From an uncultured Dorea sp. (lineage in GTDB: Bacteria > Bacillota > Clostridia > Lachnospirales > Lachnospiraceae), in assembly GCA_934295165.1 (NCBI GenBank), contig CAKRAT010000014.1:1-41398 (forward strand): a stretch of 41,398 nucleotides of DNA, read 5' to 3'. The position numbers and the translations under genes are program-made. The notes beneath the pieces were generated by a model that worked only from the letters and a program-made list of their open reading frames with translations, was not told the DNA's origin and ran no database searches. Of this stretch, positions 1 through 8,074 are shown one piece after another (position 1 is the stretch's first letter; every line of letters starts with the position of its first letter).

Positions 1-68
1 TTCACAGAGACACCTAATAATTCAGCAAAATCTTTTGGTTTATAATTAGTGATATTCGATGTGTTCAT
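1..68 (-). CDS. N-terminus of IS607-like serine recombinase (partial)
   Basis: Reading leftwards from an ATG at 66-68, 22 codons are present before the window edge. They include the motif YKPKDFAELLGVSV, which resembles the MerR-like helix-turn-helix at the extreme N-terminus of IS607-family TnpA serine recombinases (usual form YKPKEFAKLLGVSVKTLQRW, from memory). A run of G residues lies about 8 nt upstream of the ATG as a ribosome site. The catalytic domain and any TnpB partner would lie outside the window. It could instead be another MerR-type regulator, since only the DNA-binding start is visible. Confidence 0.55.
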   Translation of the reverse strand, partial: MNTSNITNYKPKDFAELLGVSV

Positions 69-209
69 AGCAATACCCCCCATGAGCACATTTTAACACA
101 TTTAATCACTAATATCAATGTTATCGATTGCTTAAAAATCCTCCTTTTGTTTTGCAAAAATATTAGATAAGATAATTATAAAAGAGACAGGAAAAAATTA
201 CAATGGTAA

Positions 210-294
210 CTTGTTTGAACAAGATAAAATAAAAGTATTGACTTGTTCAAACAAGTATGCTATAACATGTGTAAAGAGAACTTGTTTAAACAAG
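210..294. promoter_or_regulatory. Three palindromic operators, CTTGTTYRAACAAG
   Basis: Three near-identical 14-bp palindromes occur at 210-223 (CTTGTTTGAACAAG), 242-255 (CTTGTTCAAACAAG) and 281-294 (CTTGTTTAAACAAG, perfect). Their centres are 32 and 39 nt apart. They lie upstream of the -35 box, inside the promoter spacer, and just after the likely start site. The TTGT/ACAA halves fit a GntR-family TreR-type repressor, which in Bacillus binds a TTGT-n4-ACAA palindrome. No treR gene is present in the window, so the regulator's identity is inferred. Confidence 0.75.
238..266 (+). promoter_or_regulatory. Sigma-A promoter of the trehalose operon
   Basis: A -35 box TTGACT (238-243) and a -10 box TATAAC (261-266) are separated by exactly 17 nt. 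The second operator palindrome lies in the spacer, so a bound repressor would block RNA polymerase. Confidence 0.75.
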
Positions 295-370
295 ATTGAA
301 ACGGCAGGATAAGGAAAACAGAGGGAAGAAAATCATCTGTGAAAACAAGAAAAATATGGAGGAAAGAGAA

Positions 371-2353
371 ATGGGCAAATATTCAGAAGACGCAAAAGAA
401 TTACTTCGTCTGGTCGGAGGAAAAAGTAATATCGCAGCCGTATCGCATTGTATCACGAGGATGCGTTTCGTACTGCAGGATCCAAAGAAAGCAGATGTAG
501 AAAAGATCGAAGCAATGAAAGCCGCAAAGGGGTGTTTTACACAGTCCGGACAATTCCAGGTGATCATTGGAAATGGAGTGGCAGATTTTTATAATGACTT
601 TGTTGCTGTTGCAGGAATTGAAGGGGTATCCAAAGACGCAGTAAAACAGGCTGCAAAGCAGAATCAGACCGTATTACAGAGAATCGTATCGGTGCTGGCA
701 GAGATCTTTGCCCCGCTGATCCCGGCAATTATTACCGGTGGTCTGATTCTTGGATTCCGTAACTGTATCGACAGTATGTATTTATTCCAGAATGGAACTA
801 AGACACTGTGTGACATCAGCCAGTTCTGGTCAGGAATTGACAGCTTTTTATGGCTGATCGGTGAAGCAATCTTCCATATGCTGCCGGTTGGAATCTGCTG
901 GTCCGTAACGAAGAAAATGGGCACGACACAGATGCTCGGTATCGTACTTGGACTGACACTGGTATCCGGACAGCTGTTAAATGCATATTCCGTAGGTTCA
1001 ACTGCAGCAGCAGATATTCCGAAGTGGGATTTCGGATTTGTGAAAGTGAATATGATCGGTTATCAGGGACAGGTAATTCCGGCGATCATGGCAGCATTTA
1101 TTCTGGTATACATAGAAAAATTCTTCCGGAAGATCACACCACAGGTAATCTCGATGATCGTAGTTCCATTCTGCAGTCTGGTGCTTTCTGTTATGGCAGC
1201 ACATTTTATCGTAGGACCGATCGGATGGAAGATCGGAGCTGCAATCTCAGCAGTTGTATATGCAGGAATTACGGGAACATTTAAGATTGTATTTGCCGCA
1301 ATCTTCGGATTCATCTATGCACCGCTTGTAATTACCGGACTCCATCATACATCGAATGCCATCGACCTTCAGCTGATTGCAGATTACAAGGGAACGATGC
1401 TGTGGCCGATGATCGCACTTTCTAACATTGCACAGGGTTCGGCAGTACTTGCAATGATGGTATTACAGAAGAAAAATACAAAAGCACAGGAAGTAAATAT
1501 CCCGGCCTGTATCTCTTGTTACCTCGGTGTTACAGAGCCTGCAATCTTCGGTGTAAACCTGAAATATACATTTCCGTTTGTATGTGGAATGATCGGATCT
1601 GCCTGTGCGGCAGTTGTATCGGTAGCAACCGGCACAACCGCAAATGCCATCGGAGTCGGAGGTATTCCTGGAATCCTTTCCATCCAGCCGAAATATATGT
1701 TAAGTTTTGCAATCTGTATGGTGATCGCAATTGTGGTTCCGTTTATCTTAACAGTAATTGTTGGAAATAAGAAATTAAGCAAAGCAGAAAGAGAAGATAT
1801 CACAGAAGAAATCGAAGAAACTACAGAGGATACAAAAGAAACTGCAGAGCAGGAGAACGATGCAAAAGAGATTTCTGAAACCGCAACAGACGATGTAACT
1901 TTAAAAGCTTACCTGACAGGAAAAGTTATTCCGCTGAAAGAAGTCGGAGACGGTGTATTTTCAGAAGGCATTATGGGAGAAGGTCTGGCAATCAGACCGG
2001 AAAATGATACATTATATGCACCTGTTGACGCGGCGGTGACAGTGCTGATGGAAGATTCACGTCACGCAGTCGGTCTTACGATGGAGAATGGTATGGAGAT
2101 CTTACTTCATGTAGGAATTGATACAGTGGATATGCAGGGGGATGGATTTACTTATTATGTGACGGAGAATCAGAAAGTAAAAGCCGGAGAACCGTTGATT
2201 AAATTCGACAGAGAGAAGATTAAAAAGGCCGGACATCCGGACGTGACCGTATGTGTGATCACAGAGACGGGAAATGCTTCGCCGTTAACCTTCCACACAG
2301 GAATCCATGCAGAAGCCGGAAAGACAGAAATCGCCGGAAACAGTGAGAACTAA
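371..2353 (+). CDS. treB: Trehalose PTS permease, EIIBCA fusion
   Basis: This membrane protein imports trehalose and phosphorylates it to trehalose 6-phosphate. Domain order in 660 residues is: EIIB (about 1-90, phosphocysteine C27 in SHCITRMRF), a multi-pass EIIC (about 110-480), an acidic linker rich in E and T, and a glucose-type EIIA (about 520-655) with active-site H580 in ILLHVGIDTV and partner H565. The fused EIIA means no separate IIA-Glc is needed. I chose ATG 371 because GGAGG lies just upstream at 358-362. A longer reading from TTG 296 would start next to the third operator and has no ribosome site. The gene sits 20 nt before treA, which fixes the substrate as trehalose rather than sucrose or a beta-glucoside. 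Confidence 0.92.
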   Translation: MGKYSEDAKELLRLVGGKSNIAAVSHCITRMRFVLQDPKKADVEKIEAMKAAKGCFTQSGQFQVIIGNGVADFYNDFVAVAGIEGVSKDAVKQAAKQNQTVLQRIVSVLAEIFAPLIPAIITGGLILGFRNCIDSMYLFQNGTKTLCDISQFWSGIDSFLWLIGEAIFHMLPVGICWSVTKKMGTTQMLGIVLGLTLVSGQLLNAYSVGSTAAADIPKWDFGFVKVNMIGYQGQVIPAIMAAFILVYIEKFFRKITPQVISMIVVPFCSLVLSVMAAHFIVGPIGWKIGAAISAVVYAGITGTFKIVFAAIFGFIYAPLVITGLHHTSNAIDLQLIADYKGTMLWPMIALSNIAQGSAVLAMMVLQKKNTKAQEVNIPACISCYLGVTEPAIFGVNLKYTFPFVCGMIGSACAAVVSVATGTTANAIGVGGIPGILSIQPKYMLSFAICMVIAIVVPFILTVIVGNKKLSKAEREDITEEIEETTEDTKETAEQENDAKEISETATDDVTLKAYLTGKVIPLKEVGDGVFSEGIMGEGLAIRPENDTLYAPVDAAVTVLMEDSRHAVGLTMENGMEILLHVGIDTVDMQGDGFTYYVTENQKVKAGEPLIKFDREKIKKAGHPDVTVCVITETGNASPLTFHTGIHAEAGKTEIAGNSEN

Positions 2354-2373
2354 TTTTGATAAGGAGCATAGAA

Positions 2374-4023
2374 ATGGAGAATTTAAAAAATAAAGTTGTA
2401 TATCAGATTTACCCGAAGTCTTTTCAGGATTCTAACGGTGACGGATTCGGAGATCTGAAAGGAATTACAGAAAGATTAGATTATTTGAAAAGTCTGGGAA
2501 TTGATTATCTGTGGCTGACACCATTCTTTATCTCTCCGCAGAATGATAACGGGTATGATGTGGCAGATTACAAGAAGATTGATTCGAGATATGGAACGAT
2601 GGAAGATCTGGAAGAACTGATCCGTGAGGCGGATGTACGGGGGATCGGACTGATGCTGGATATGGTATTTAACCATACATCTACAGAGCATGAATGGTTC
2701 CAGAGAGCTTTAAAAGGAGAAAAAAAATATCAGGATTATTACATTTTCAAAGACGGTGTGAAAGACAGAATTCCGACCAACTGGGTGTCCAAATTCGGCG
2801 GTCCGGCATGGGAGTATGTAGAAGATCTTGGAAAATGGTACCTTCACTTATATGATGTGACACAGGCAGATCTGAACTGGGAGAATCCGGAAGTCAGAGA
2901 AGAATTAAAAGACGTGATCCGCTTCTGGAAAGAAAAAGGAATCAAAGGGTTCCGGTTTGATGTGGTAAATGTCATTTCAAAACCAGAAGTATACGAAGAT
3001 GATTTCATCGGAGACGGAAGACGATTCTATACAGACGGAAGACATGTACATGAATTTATCAAAGAACTGGTAAAAGATACAGATATCGCAGACATGATCA
3101 CAGTGGGAGAGATGTCTTCCACTACATTAGATAACTGTATCCGGTATTCGGACCCGGATGAAAAAGAATTATCTATGTGCTTTAATTTCCATCATCTGAA
3201 AGTAGATTATAAAGATGGCCAGAAATGGGAACTTGCGGCACCGAATTATAAAGAATTGAAGAATCTGTTCAAAACCTGGCAGGAAGGTGCGCAGGAAGGA
3301 AACGGATGGAACGCATTATTCTGGTGTAACCATGACCAGCCGCGTATTGTAAGCCGCTTTGGCAACGAAGGAAAATACTGGAAAGAATCTGCAAAGATGC
3401 TGGCAGGTGCAATTCATATGATGCAGGGGACTCCATATATTTATCAGGGAGAAGAACTGGGTATGACGAATGCACATTTTACATCCATTGACCAGTACAG
3501 AGACGTGGAAAGTCTGAACTATTATGAAATTTTACTCTCTGAAGGAAAGACAAAAGAAGAAGCATTAAAGACACTGGCAGAACGTTCCCGTGACAATTCC
3601 AGAACACCGATGCAGTGGTCCGGTGCGGAAAATGCAGGATTCACAGATGGAACACCATGGATACAGACGGAAGATAACTATCAGCAGATCAATGTAGAAG
3701 CAGAAGAACAAGACAGCGGTTCCATTTTGAATTTCTATAAGAAACTGGTGACACTCCGAAAAGAAATGCCGGTAATCTCCGAAGGCAAGATTAAGTTCAT
3801 CGAAGAAGACAATGAAGCCGTGCTGGCATATACAAGAACCCTGGCCGGTCAGGAATTAGTAGTCTTCTGCAATTTAAAAGAAGAAGAAACCCAGGTAAAA
3901 TGGACAGAAGAAAAAGCCCGGAAGCTGCTCGGAAATTATCCGGACGCGGAAAAAACAGATGTTCTGAATGGGAGATTGAAGCTGCGGGCGTATGAATTCG
4001 TAGTGTTTGAAATTGCTGTTTAA
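2374..4023 (+). CDS. treA: Alpha,alpha-phosphotrehalase (trehalose-6-phosphate hydrolase)
   Basis: This cytoplasmic GH13 enzyme splits trehalose 6-phosphate into glucose and glucose 6-phosphate, the step after TreB. The 549 residues match the family's usual length. The opening VVYQIYPKSFQDSNGDG is the standard GH13 start. Catalytic residues are nucleophile D196 (GFRFDVVN), acid/base E246 (TVGEMSS) and the transition-state aspartate D321 (NHDQPR). The ATG at 2374 has AAGGAG at 2361-2366; an upstream TTG at 2356 in the same frame is less likely. It shares a transcript with treB, and downstream comes a large structured element rather than treR. Oligo-1,6-glucosidase is a close relative, but the PTS partner argues for phosphotrehalase. 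Confidence 0.93.
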   Translation: MENLKNKVVYQIYPKSFQDSNGDGFGDLKGITERLDYLKSLGIDYLWLTPFFISPQNDNGYDVADYKKIDSRYGTMEDLEELIREADVRGIGLMLDMVFNHTSTEHEWFQRALKGEKKYQDYYIFKDGVKDRIPTNWVSKFGGPAWEYVEDLGKWYLHLYDVTQADLNWENPEVREELKDVIRFWKEKGIKGFRFDVVNVISKPEVYEDDFIGDGRRFYTDGRHVHEFIKELVKDTDIADMITVGEMSSTTLDNCIRYSDPDEKELSMCFNFHHLKVDYKDGQKWELAAPNYKELKNLFKTWQEGAQEGNGWNALFWCNHDQPRIVSRFGNEGKYWKESAKMLAGAIHMMQGTPYIYQGEELGMTNAHFTSIDQYRDVESLNYYEILLSEGKTKEEALKTLAERSRDNSRTPMQWSGAENAGFTDGTPWIQTEDNYQQINVEAEEQDSGSILNFYKKLVTLRKEMPVISEGKIKFIEEDNEAVLAYTRTLAGQELVVFCNLKEEETQVKWTEEKARKLLGNYPDAEKTDVLNGRLKLRAYEFVVFEIAV

Positions 4024-4024
4024 T

Positions 4025-4275
4025 GCATGAAGCGATCGTTACCCGGACCTTCATAAAACTTAGGAACTCTTTCCTGTTCAGATTCCGTCGGCGGGAAAAT
4101 CTAAAGGGACAAAATTCTGCTAAAAGCAGGTCTTCAAAATTTGAAACTCGGAATACGCCTCAAACAGTCAAATTTTGAAAACCTAACGCAGAATTTTGTC
4201 CCTTTAGATTTTCCAACACCTTCTCCATATTCACTGGAAAGAGTTCCTAAGTTTTATTCCGTGGGTATCGCATGC
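4025..4275 (+). other. Giant hairpin I of element copy 1
   Basis: From the outside in, pairing is GCATG (4025-4029) with CATGC (4271-4275) plus TACCC with GGGTA; a perfect 20-bp helix 4055-4074 with 4236-4255; a conserved internal loop (CTGTTCAGATTCC on the left, CATATTCACTGG on the right); a perfect 27-bp helix 4094-4120 with 4188-4214; and a 12-bp helix 4133-4144 with 4168-4179. The apex has AAACTC and TCAAACAGT flanking a short stem. Confidence 0.85.
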
Positions 4276-4391
4276 TGTAATGATTAAACGGCGGAACCGT
4301 AACCGTTATGATACCGAAAGTGTATCAAAAAGGCCGGAAAATCAAGGTTTCCGCCATAACTTTCCGGCGACACATAAAGGTTACAATTCCG

Positions 4392-4675
4392 CTGTTAAAT
4401 TTATTATCATTGGCCAATCACGACATGAGAAAGACTTGGTGTTATGTTTGATGCGTATTTTGGCGTGATGTGTAGAAGTTCTTAGGCAGTTTGACTTTCC
4501 GTTAAAGGGATGGAGCGAACTGTTTGAACCCCACAGGGGTGAGTTTGAGCGGAATCCCTTTCGTCCTTAGGAAAGTCGGACTGCCTTAGAACTTCTGCAT
4601 CGTGACATCCAGCAACAAACATAACACCAAGTCTTTCTCATGGACCGGGGTAAACCACGATACTAAATTAAACAG
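4392..4675 (+). other. Giant hairpin II of element copy 1
   Basis: The base pairs CTGTT (4392-4396) with AACAG (4671-4675), so the foot overlaps the last codons and stop of the convergent methyltransferase. A perfect 27-bp helix joins 4424-4450 to 4616-4642. A 17-bp helix joins 4474-4490 to 4580-4596 with one T-T mismatch inside CTTAG/CTTAG. The apex, about 4518-4549, carries ACTGTTTGA, a GC stem and GAGTTTG, the reverse complement of the hairpin I apex. Confidence 0.85.
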
Positions 4676-5450
4676 CCCCTTTTTTTAATATATCCACCGT
4701 ATGCGACCCCGCCCCCACAAGCTCCGGCCTCTCACAAACCGAAAGATGATACCGGATAAACGTCTCAAACGTCTCCTCATCCATCGCATTCAGCACCGGC
4801 CGCATATAATCCGAAGGGCCGTCGGCAGAGATAACCTTGATCCGTTCCAGACCGGCGGCCGCATTGTATGCATCCATGTCTTCCAGACGCACATAATCAT
4901 AGAGATCTTCCGGTTTGGGCTGTACCCGGAAATCCTCATCAATCTTGCCATTTTCCATGCATTCTAAAATGTGATTCTGCTTGAATCCATAAGTCAGTAC
5001 ACTGTATTCATTCATGCAGTAGGCAACCAGGATCACACCGTCATCCTTTAATACCCGTTTCGCTTCGCTCAGAGCTTTGACCTTATCCTCCATAGAATAT
5101 AGATGATACATCGGACCAAAGACAAGAACAACGTCGAATTCCCGGTCCGGAAAACGGGAAAGCTTCATGGCATTTCCCTGATAAGCTTTCACAGAGCTGT
5201 TCTTTTTCTTCAGGATTCCCAGATTATATTTGACCAGTTCCACAGCAGTGACATCGTATCCTTCTTCGGCAAGCGCAACGCTGTAGCGCCCGGTCCCGGC
5301 TCCTACGTCAAGGATCTTGGCAGATTTATCCTCCGGGAGATATTCATGGATATATTTCATGGAAGTGGTGAATTCGACCTGACCGTGGCGGCTGCCGAGC
5401 CGTTTTTCTTCGTTAAATTTATTATAATATTTTTCAAGTTCTGTCATCAT
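4668..5450 (-). CDS. Class I SAM-dependent methyltransferase
   Basis: This 260-residue protein has a Rossmann-fold methyltransferase core. Motif I is ILDVGAGTGRYSVAL (about residues 46-60), followed by the acidic VTAVEL strand and VLVFGPMYHLY as motif IV. The family (Methyltransf_11/25 type) methylates small molecules, tRNA or proteins; the substrate cannot be told from sequence. The ATG at 5450, with a second in-frame ATG at 5447, follows GGAGGTAA about 10 nt upstream on the minus strand. The gene is single, divergent from the RNA methylase at 5661 and convergent with treA. Its last codons overlap the foot of hairpin II. Confidence 0.85.
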   Translation of the reverse strand: MMTELEKYYNKFNEEKRLGSRHGQVEFTTSMKYIHEYLPEDKSAKILDVGAGTGRYSVALAEEGYDVTAVELVKYNLGILKKKNSSVKAYQGNAMKLSRFPDREFDVVLVFGPMYHLYSMEDKVKALSEAKRVLKDDGVILVAYCMNEYSVLTYGFKQNHILECMENGKIDEDFRVQPKPEDLYDYVRLEDMDAYNAAAGLERIKVISADGPSDYMRPVLNAMDEETFETFIRYHLSVCERPELVGAGSHTVDILKKGAV

Positions 5451-5583
5451 AAGAGAGTTACCTCCGGTAGTATTTTTTATGTATATTTTGATGCTTCATA
5501 ATAATATGCTGCTATAAGCACCAACTGACCTTTATGTACTTTAACATATTTACATAAATCTTTGTATACAAAAAAAGAAAGAA

Positions 5584-5612
5584 TTGAGAAATCCCGGCGT
5601 TTTCGCTATAAT
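5584..5612 (+). promoter_or_regulatory. Promoter of the RNA methylase gene
   Basis: TTGAGA (5584-5589) and TATAAT (5607-5612) are spaced by 17 nt, and the ATG lies about 50 nt further on. Confidence 0.7.
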
Positions 5613-5660
5613 AGTGTCACAAATAAAAGTGTCAGACAAGAGGAAATGAAGTTATAGAAT

Positions 5661-6509
5661 ATGATAGAAAATATAATAGAAATTACAGATTTTAATGCTC
5701 CTGAACTGGATGTATATGCAAGGCTTACGGAAGCCCAGCTTCTGAATAAAGATCATCCGGAGGATGGACTGTTTATCGCGGAAAGCCCGAAAGTGATCGG
5801 AAGAGCATTAGCCGGGGGATACGAACCGGTGTCGGTACTGGTAGAGAAGAAGCAGGCCGCAGAGGATGAGGAGACAACAGAGATATTAACGGAAATAGTG
5901 AAACGATGTGGGGAAATTCCGGTATATACAGCAGAATTTGATGTGCTTACGAAGCTGACCGGGTTCAAGCTGACCAGAGGAATGCTGTGTGCAATGAGGA
6001 GACGGGAACTTCCGGAACTTAAAGCAATCTGCAGCGGATGCAGAAGAATCGCAGTGCTGGAAAATGTCATGAATCCGACAAACGTCGGGGCAATCTTCCG
6101 TTCGGCAGCGGCACTTCATATGGATGCGGTGATACTGACACCCGGGTGCAGTAATCCCCTTTACAGGAGGGCAAGCCGTGTCAGTATGGGGACAGTGTTC
6201 CAGATTCCGTGGACATTTGTGGATAACTCTGTAAAATGGCCGGAAGAAGGCATGAAAAAGCTGCATGATATGGGATTTCAGACAGTGGCGATGGCGTTAA
6301 AAGAAGATTCGGTAAGTATAGATGATCACAAGCTTATGAAAGAAGAAAAACTGGCGGTAATCCTCGGAACAGAGGGAGAAGGGCTTATGGAAGAAACGAT
6401 TGCCGGATGTGATTATACGGTAATGATCCCGATGTCGCATGGTGTGGATTCGTTAAATGTAGCCGCAGCAAGTGCGGTTGCTTTCTGGCAGCTGGGCAAT
6501 AAGGGATAG
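5661..6509 (+). CDS. TrmH/SpoU-family RNA 2'-O-methyltransferase
   Basis: This is a SPOUT-fold RNA ribose methylase of 282 residues, probably acting on rRNA or tRNA. The three SpoU motifs are present: motif 1 around ENVMNPTNVGAIFRSAAAL (about 135-153), motif 2 VILGTEGEGL, and motif 3 around PMSHGVDSLNVAAASAVAF near the C-terminus, which together build the knotted SAM site. The N-terminal third resembles the L30e-like RNA-binding part of SpoU enzymes. The ribosome site before ATG 5661 is weak (GAGG about 15 nt upstream), but the promoter fits and no better start is present. The exact target nucleotide is unknown. An EAL fragment follows 56 nt later. Confidence 0.88.
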   Translation: MIENIIEITDFNAPELDVYARLTEAQLLNKDHPEDGLFIAESPKVIGRALAGGYEPVSVLVEKKQAAEDEETTEILTEIVKRCGEIPVYTAEFDVLTKLTGFKLTRGMLCAMRRRELPELKAICSGCRRIAVLENVMNPTNVGAIFRSAAALHMDAVILTPGCSNPLYRRASRVSMGTVFQIPWTFVDNSVKWPEEGMKKLHDMGFQTVAMALKEDSVSIDDHKLMKEEKLAVILGTEGEGLMEETIAGCDYTVMIPMSHGVDSLNVAAASAVAFWQLGNKG

Positions 6510-6565
6510 CGCAGAACAACTAACGGTACAATCAACCGTACAATTAACAAGACTTAGATGAGATT

Positions 6566-7027
6566 ATGGAAAATACAAAGGGAGCAGACGGACAGGATGA
6601 AGAAATTAATTATGAGATTACCGAGTCCGCATACACCGTAATTTCCGAAAAGGGAGTGGAGTTCCTGAAGGCGATCCGAAAAGAAGGGGCAAAGCTTCTG
6701 ATCGATGATTTTGGAAGTGGAATGTCTTCATTCAGTACAATGCGGGATTATGATTTTGACATTATCAAGCTGGATATGGGATTCGTCCAGAAGATCGGAA
6801 TGGATCAGAAGAGTAATCATATACTGATCGCACTGATCGACCTTGCCCATCATCTGGAAATGAAAGTGGTCGCAGAAGGTGTGGAGACAAGAGAACAGGC
6901 AGAATTTCTGAAGAATTACGGATGTGATTACCTGCAGGGATATTATTTTTCCAAACCTGTTACGCAGGAAGAATTTGAACAGCTATTGGATGGTCATCTT
7001 GAATTAAAAGAAGAAACCGGGGTGTAA
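6566..7027 (+). CDS. C-terminal fragment of an EAL-domain phosphodiesterase
   Basis: The 153 residues match only the second half of an EAL domain, the fold that hydrolyses cyclic di-GMP. Visible are the metal-site stretch ITESA, LLIDDFGSG with the paired aspartates, IIKLDMGFV with the conserved lysine, VVAEGVET and the closing QGYYFSKP. The defining EAL (ExLxR) strand and the first 100 or so residues are missing, as is any GGDEF or sensor part, so catalysis is unlikely. The ATG has no clear ribosome site. It is most likely a decaying remnant, though a small binding protein cannot be ruled out. A copy of its tail sequence follows the stop codon. Confidence 0.75.
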   Translation: MENTKGADGQDEEINYEITESAYTVISEKGVEFLKAIRKEGAKLLIDDFGSGMSSFSTMRDYDFDIIKLDMGFVQKIGMDQKSNHILIALIDLAHHLEMKVVAEGVETREQAEFLKNYGCDYLQGYYFSKPVTQEEFEQLLDGHLELKEETGV

Positions 7028-7060
7028 CCAGAGAAATTTGAACAGCTGCCGGATGTTCAT
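6969..7060 (+). repeat. Imperfect tandem duplication at the end of the EAL fragment
   Basis: The 30 nt at 6969-6998 recur at 7031-7060, a 62-nt offset, with the shared core AATTTGAACAGCT. The second copy lies in the same frame just beyond the TAA at 7025-7027 and would encode EKFEQLPDVH against EEFEQLLDGH. This suggests a local duplication followed by decay. Confidence 0.6.
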
Positions 7061-7137
7061 GAAAAAAATGTGTAAAATATGCAGATATATGATATGATGG
7101 AAAGCAAAAAGAAAAAAATTACAGGAGGAATGAGAAG

Positions 7138-7743
7138 ATGTATATTACTTGCTTGGATGTAGAAGGAGTTCTGGTACCGGAGATATGGATCGCATTTGCC
7201 GAGGCAAGCGGAATTCCGGAACTGAAAAGAACGACCAGAGATGAACCGGATTACAACAAACTGATGAGATGGAGACTGGACATTTTAAAGGAACACGGAC
7301 TGGGAATCAAAGAGATCCAGGAGACGATTGCAAAGATCGATCCGCTTCCGGGAGCAAAAGAGTTCTTAGATGAACTCCGTTCTTTCAGTCAGGTCATTTT
7401 GATCAGTGATACATTTACCGAGTTCGCACAGCCATTGATGGAAAAGCTCGGAAGACCGACGCTGTTCTGCAACAGCCTGGAGATCGCAGATAACGGTGAG
7501 ATCACAGACTTCAAGATGCGTGTGGAGAATTCCAAACTCAGTACCGTAAAAGCACTGCAGTCCATCGGATTCGAGACGATCGCAAGCGGTGATTCCTACA
7601 ACGATCTGGGCATGATCCAGGCAGGAAAAGCAGGATTCTTATTCCGCACGACGGAGAAGATTAAGGAAGATTATCCGGAGATCCCGGCGTATGAGACTTA
7701 TGAGGAATTGCTGGGAGCGATTAAATCGGCTATGAATATTTAA
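7138..7743 (+). CDS. thrH: Phosphoserine phosphatase / homoserine phosphotransferase, ThrH type
   Basis: This 201-residue HAD-family enzyme in the Pseudomonas protein dephosphorylates phosphoserine and can move the phosphate to homoserine. HAD motif I is CLDVEGVLVPE, with the ThrH-specific Asp-x-Glu-Gly in place of the usual DxDxT. Motif II is ISDTF, and motif III/IV is GDSYNDLGM. Length and sequence fit ThrH closely (WIAFAEASGI, TTRDEPDY, SDTFTEFAQPLM). AGGAGG at 7123-7128 sets the ATG. The gene stands alone; other serine or threonine genes are not in the window. Its stop codon lies at the foot of the second structured element. Confidence 0.9.
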   Translation: MYITCLDVEGVLVPEIWIAFAEASGIPELKRTTRDEPDYNKLMRWRLDILKEHGLGIKEIQETIAKIDPLPGAKEFLDELRSFSQVILISDTFTEFAQPLMEKLGRPTLFCNSLEIADNGEITDFKMRVENSKLSTVKALQSIGFETIASGDSYNDLGMIQAGKAGFLFRTTEKIKEDYPEIPAYETYEELLGAIKSAMNI

Positions 7744-7766
7744 TTTATCATCGTGGCCACTCGGTC

Positions 7767-7859
7767 CATGAGAAAGACTTGGTATTCTGTTGCTGGCTAA
7801 GATTCCACGATGAAGAAGTTCTAAGGGCGTCAGTAACAGAATACCAAGTCTTTCTCATG
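7767..7859 (-). other. Hairpin II of element copy 2
   Basis: A perfect 25-bp helix joins 7767-7791 to 7835-7859. It starts with CATGAGAAAGACTTGG, exactly as in copy 1, then diverges with the pairing kept. The loop retains ACGATGAAGAAGTTCTAAG from the middle of the copy 1 hairpin, but the long apical stem is gone. Confidence 0.8.
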
Positions 7860-8074
7860 TCGTGACTGGCCAATGATAATGAATTCAATAGAGGAAGCGT
7901 AACTTTTGTGTGTTGCCGGAAAGTTGTGGTGGAATCCTTGATTTTCCGGCTTTTCTGTTGTCAAGCACTTAATTTATAAGAAACTGCTAGCAACAGGCTA
8001 TGCTATATAGATACACTTCCGGTCTCACAAGGGTTATGGCTCTTCTATTAATTCACTACAGCGTTAGATACGCA

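Larger units (their letters stand above)
4024..4675 (+). repeat. Large structured intergenic element, copy 1
   Basis: The whole gap between treA and the convergent methyltransferase is one highly structured element. It has two giant hairpins (I, 4025-4275; II, 4392-4675) joined by a linker containing a small hairpin with CCGGAAA (4334-4340) paired to TTTCCGG. The reverse complement of 7735-8310 is a diverged copy in the same order. Shared blocks include ATCATTGGCCA, CACGACATGAGAAAG, CTGTTCAGATTCC, CATATTCACTGG and GCCGGAAAATCAAGG. No good coding frame with a ribosome site is present. It lies on the sense strand right after treA, so it would form the 3' end of the tre transcript. I know no named family for it. 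Candidates are a structured noncoding RNA, a bidirectional terminator, or a mobile palindromic repeat of BIME type. Confidence 0.85.

Noticed and set aside
296..370. TTG 296 as treB start
   Set aside because: It lies next to the third operator with no ribosome site, and the extra 25 residues are not part of EIIB.
4280..4468. 62-codon frame inside element copy 1
   Set aside because: No ribosome site, no family likeness, and it is not kept as a frame in copy 2.
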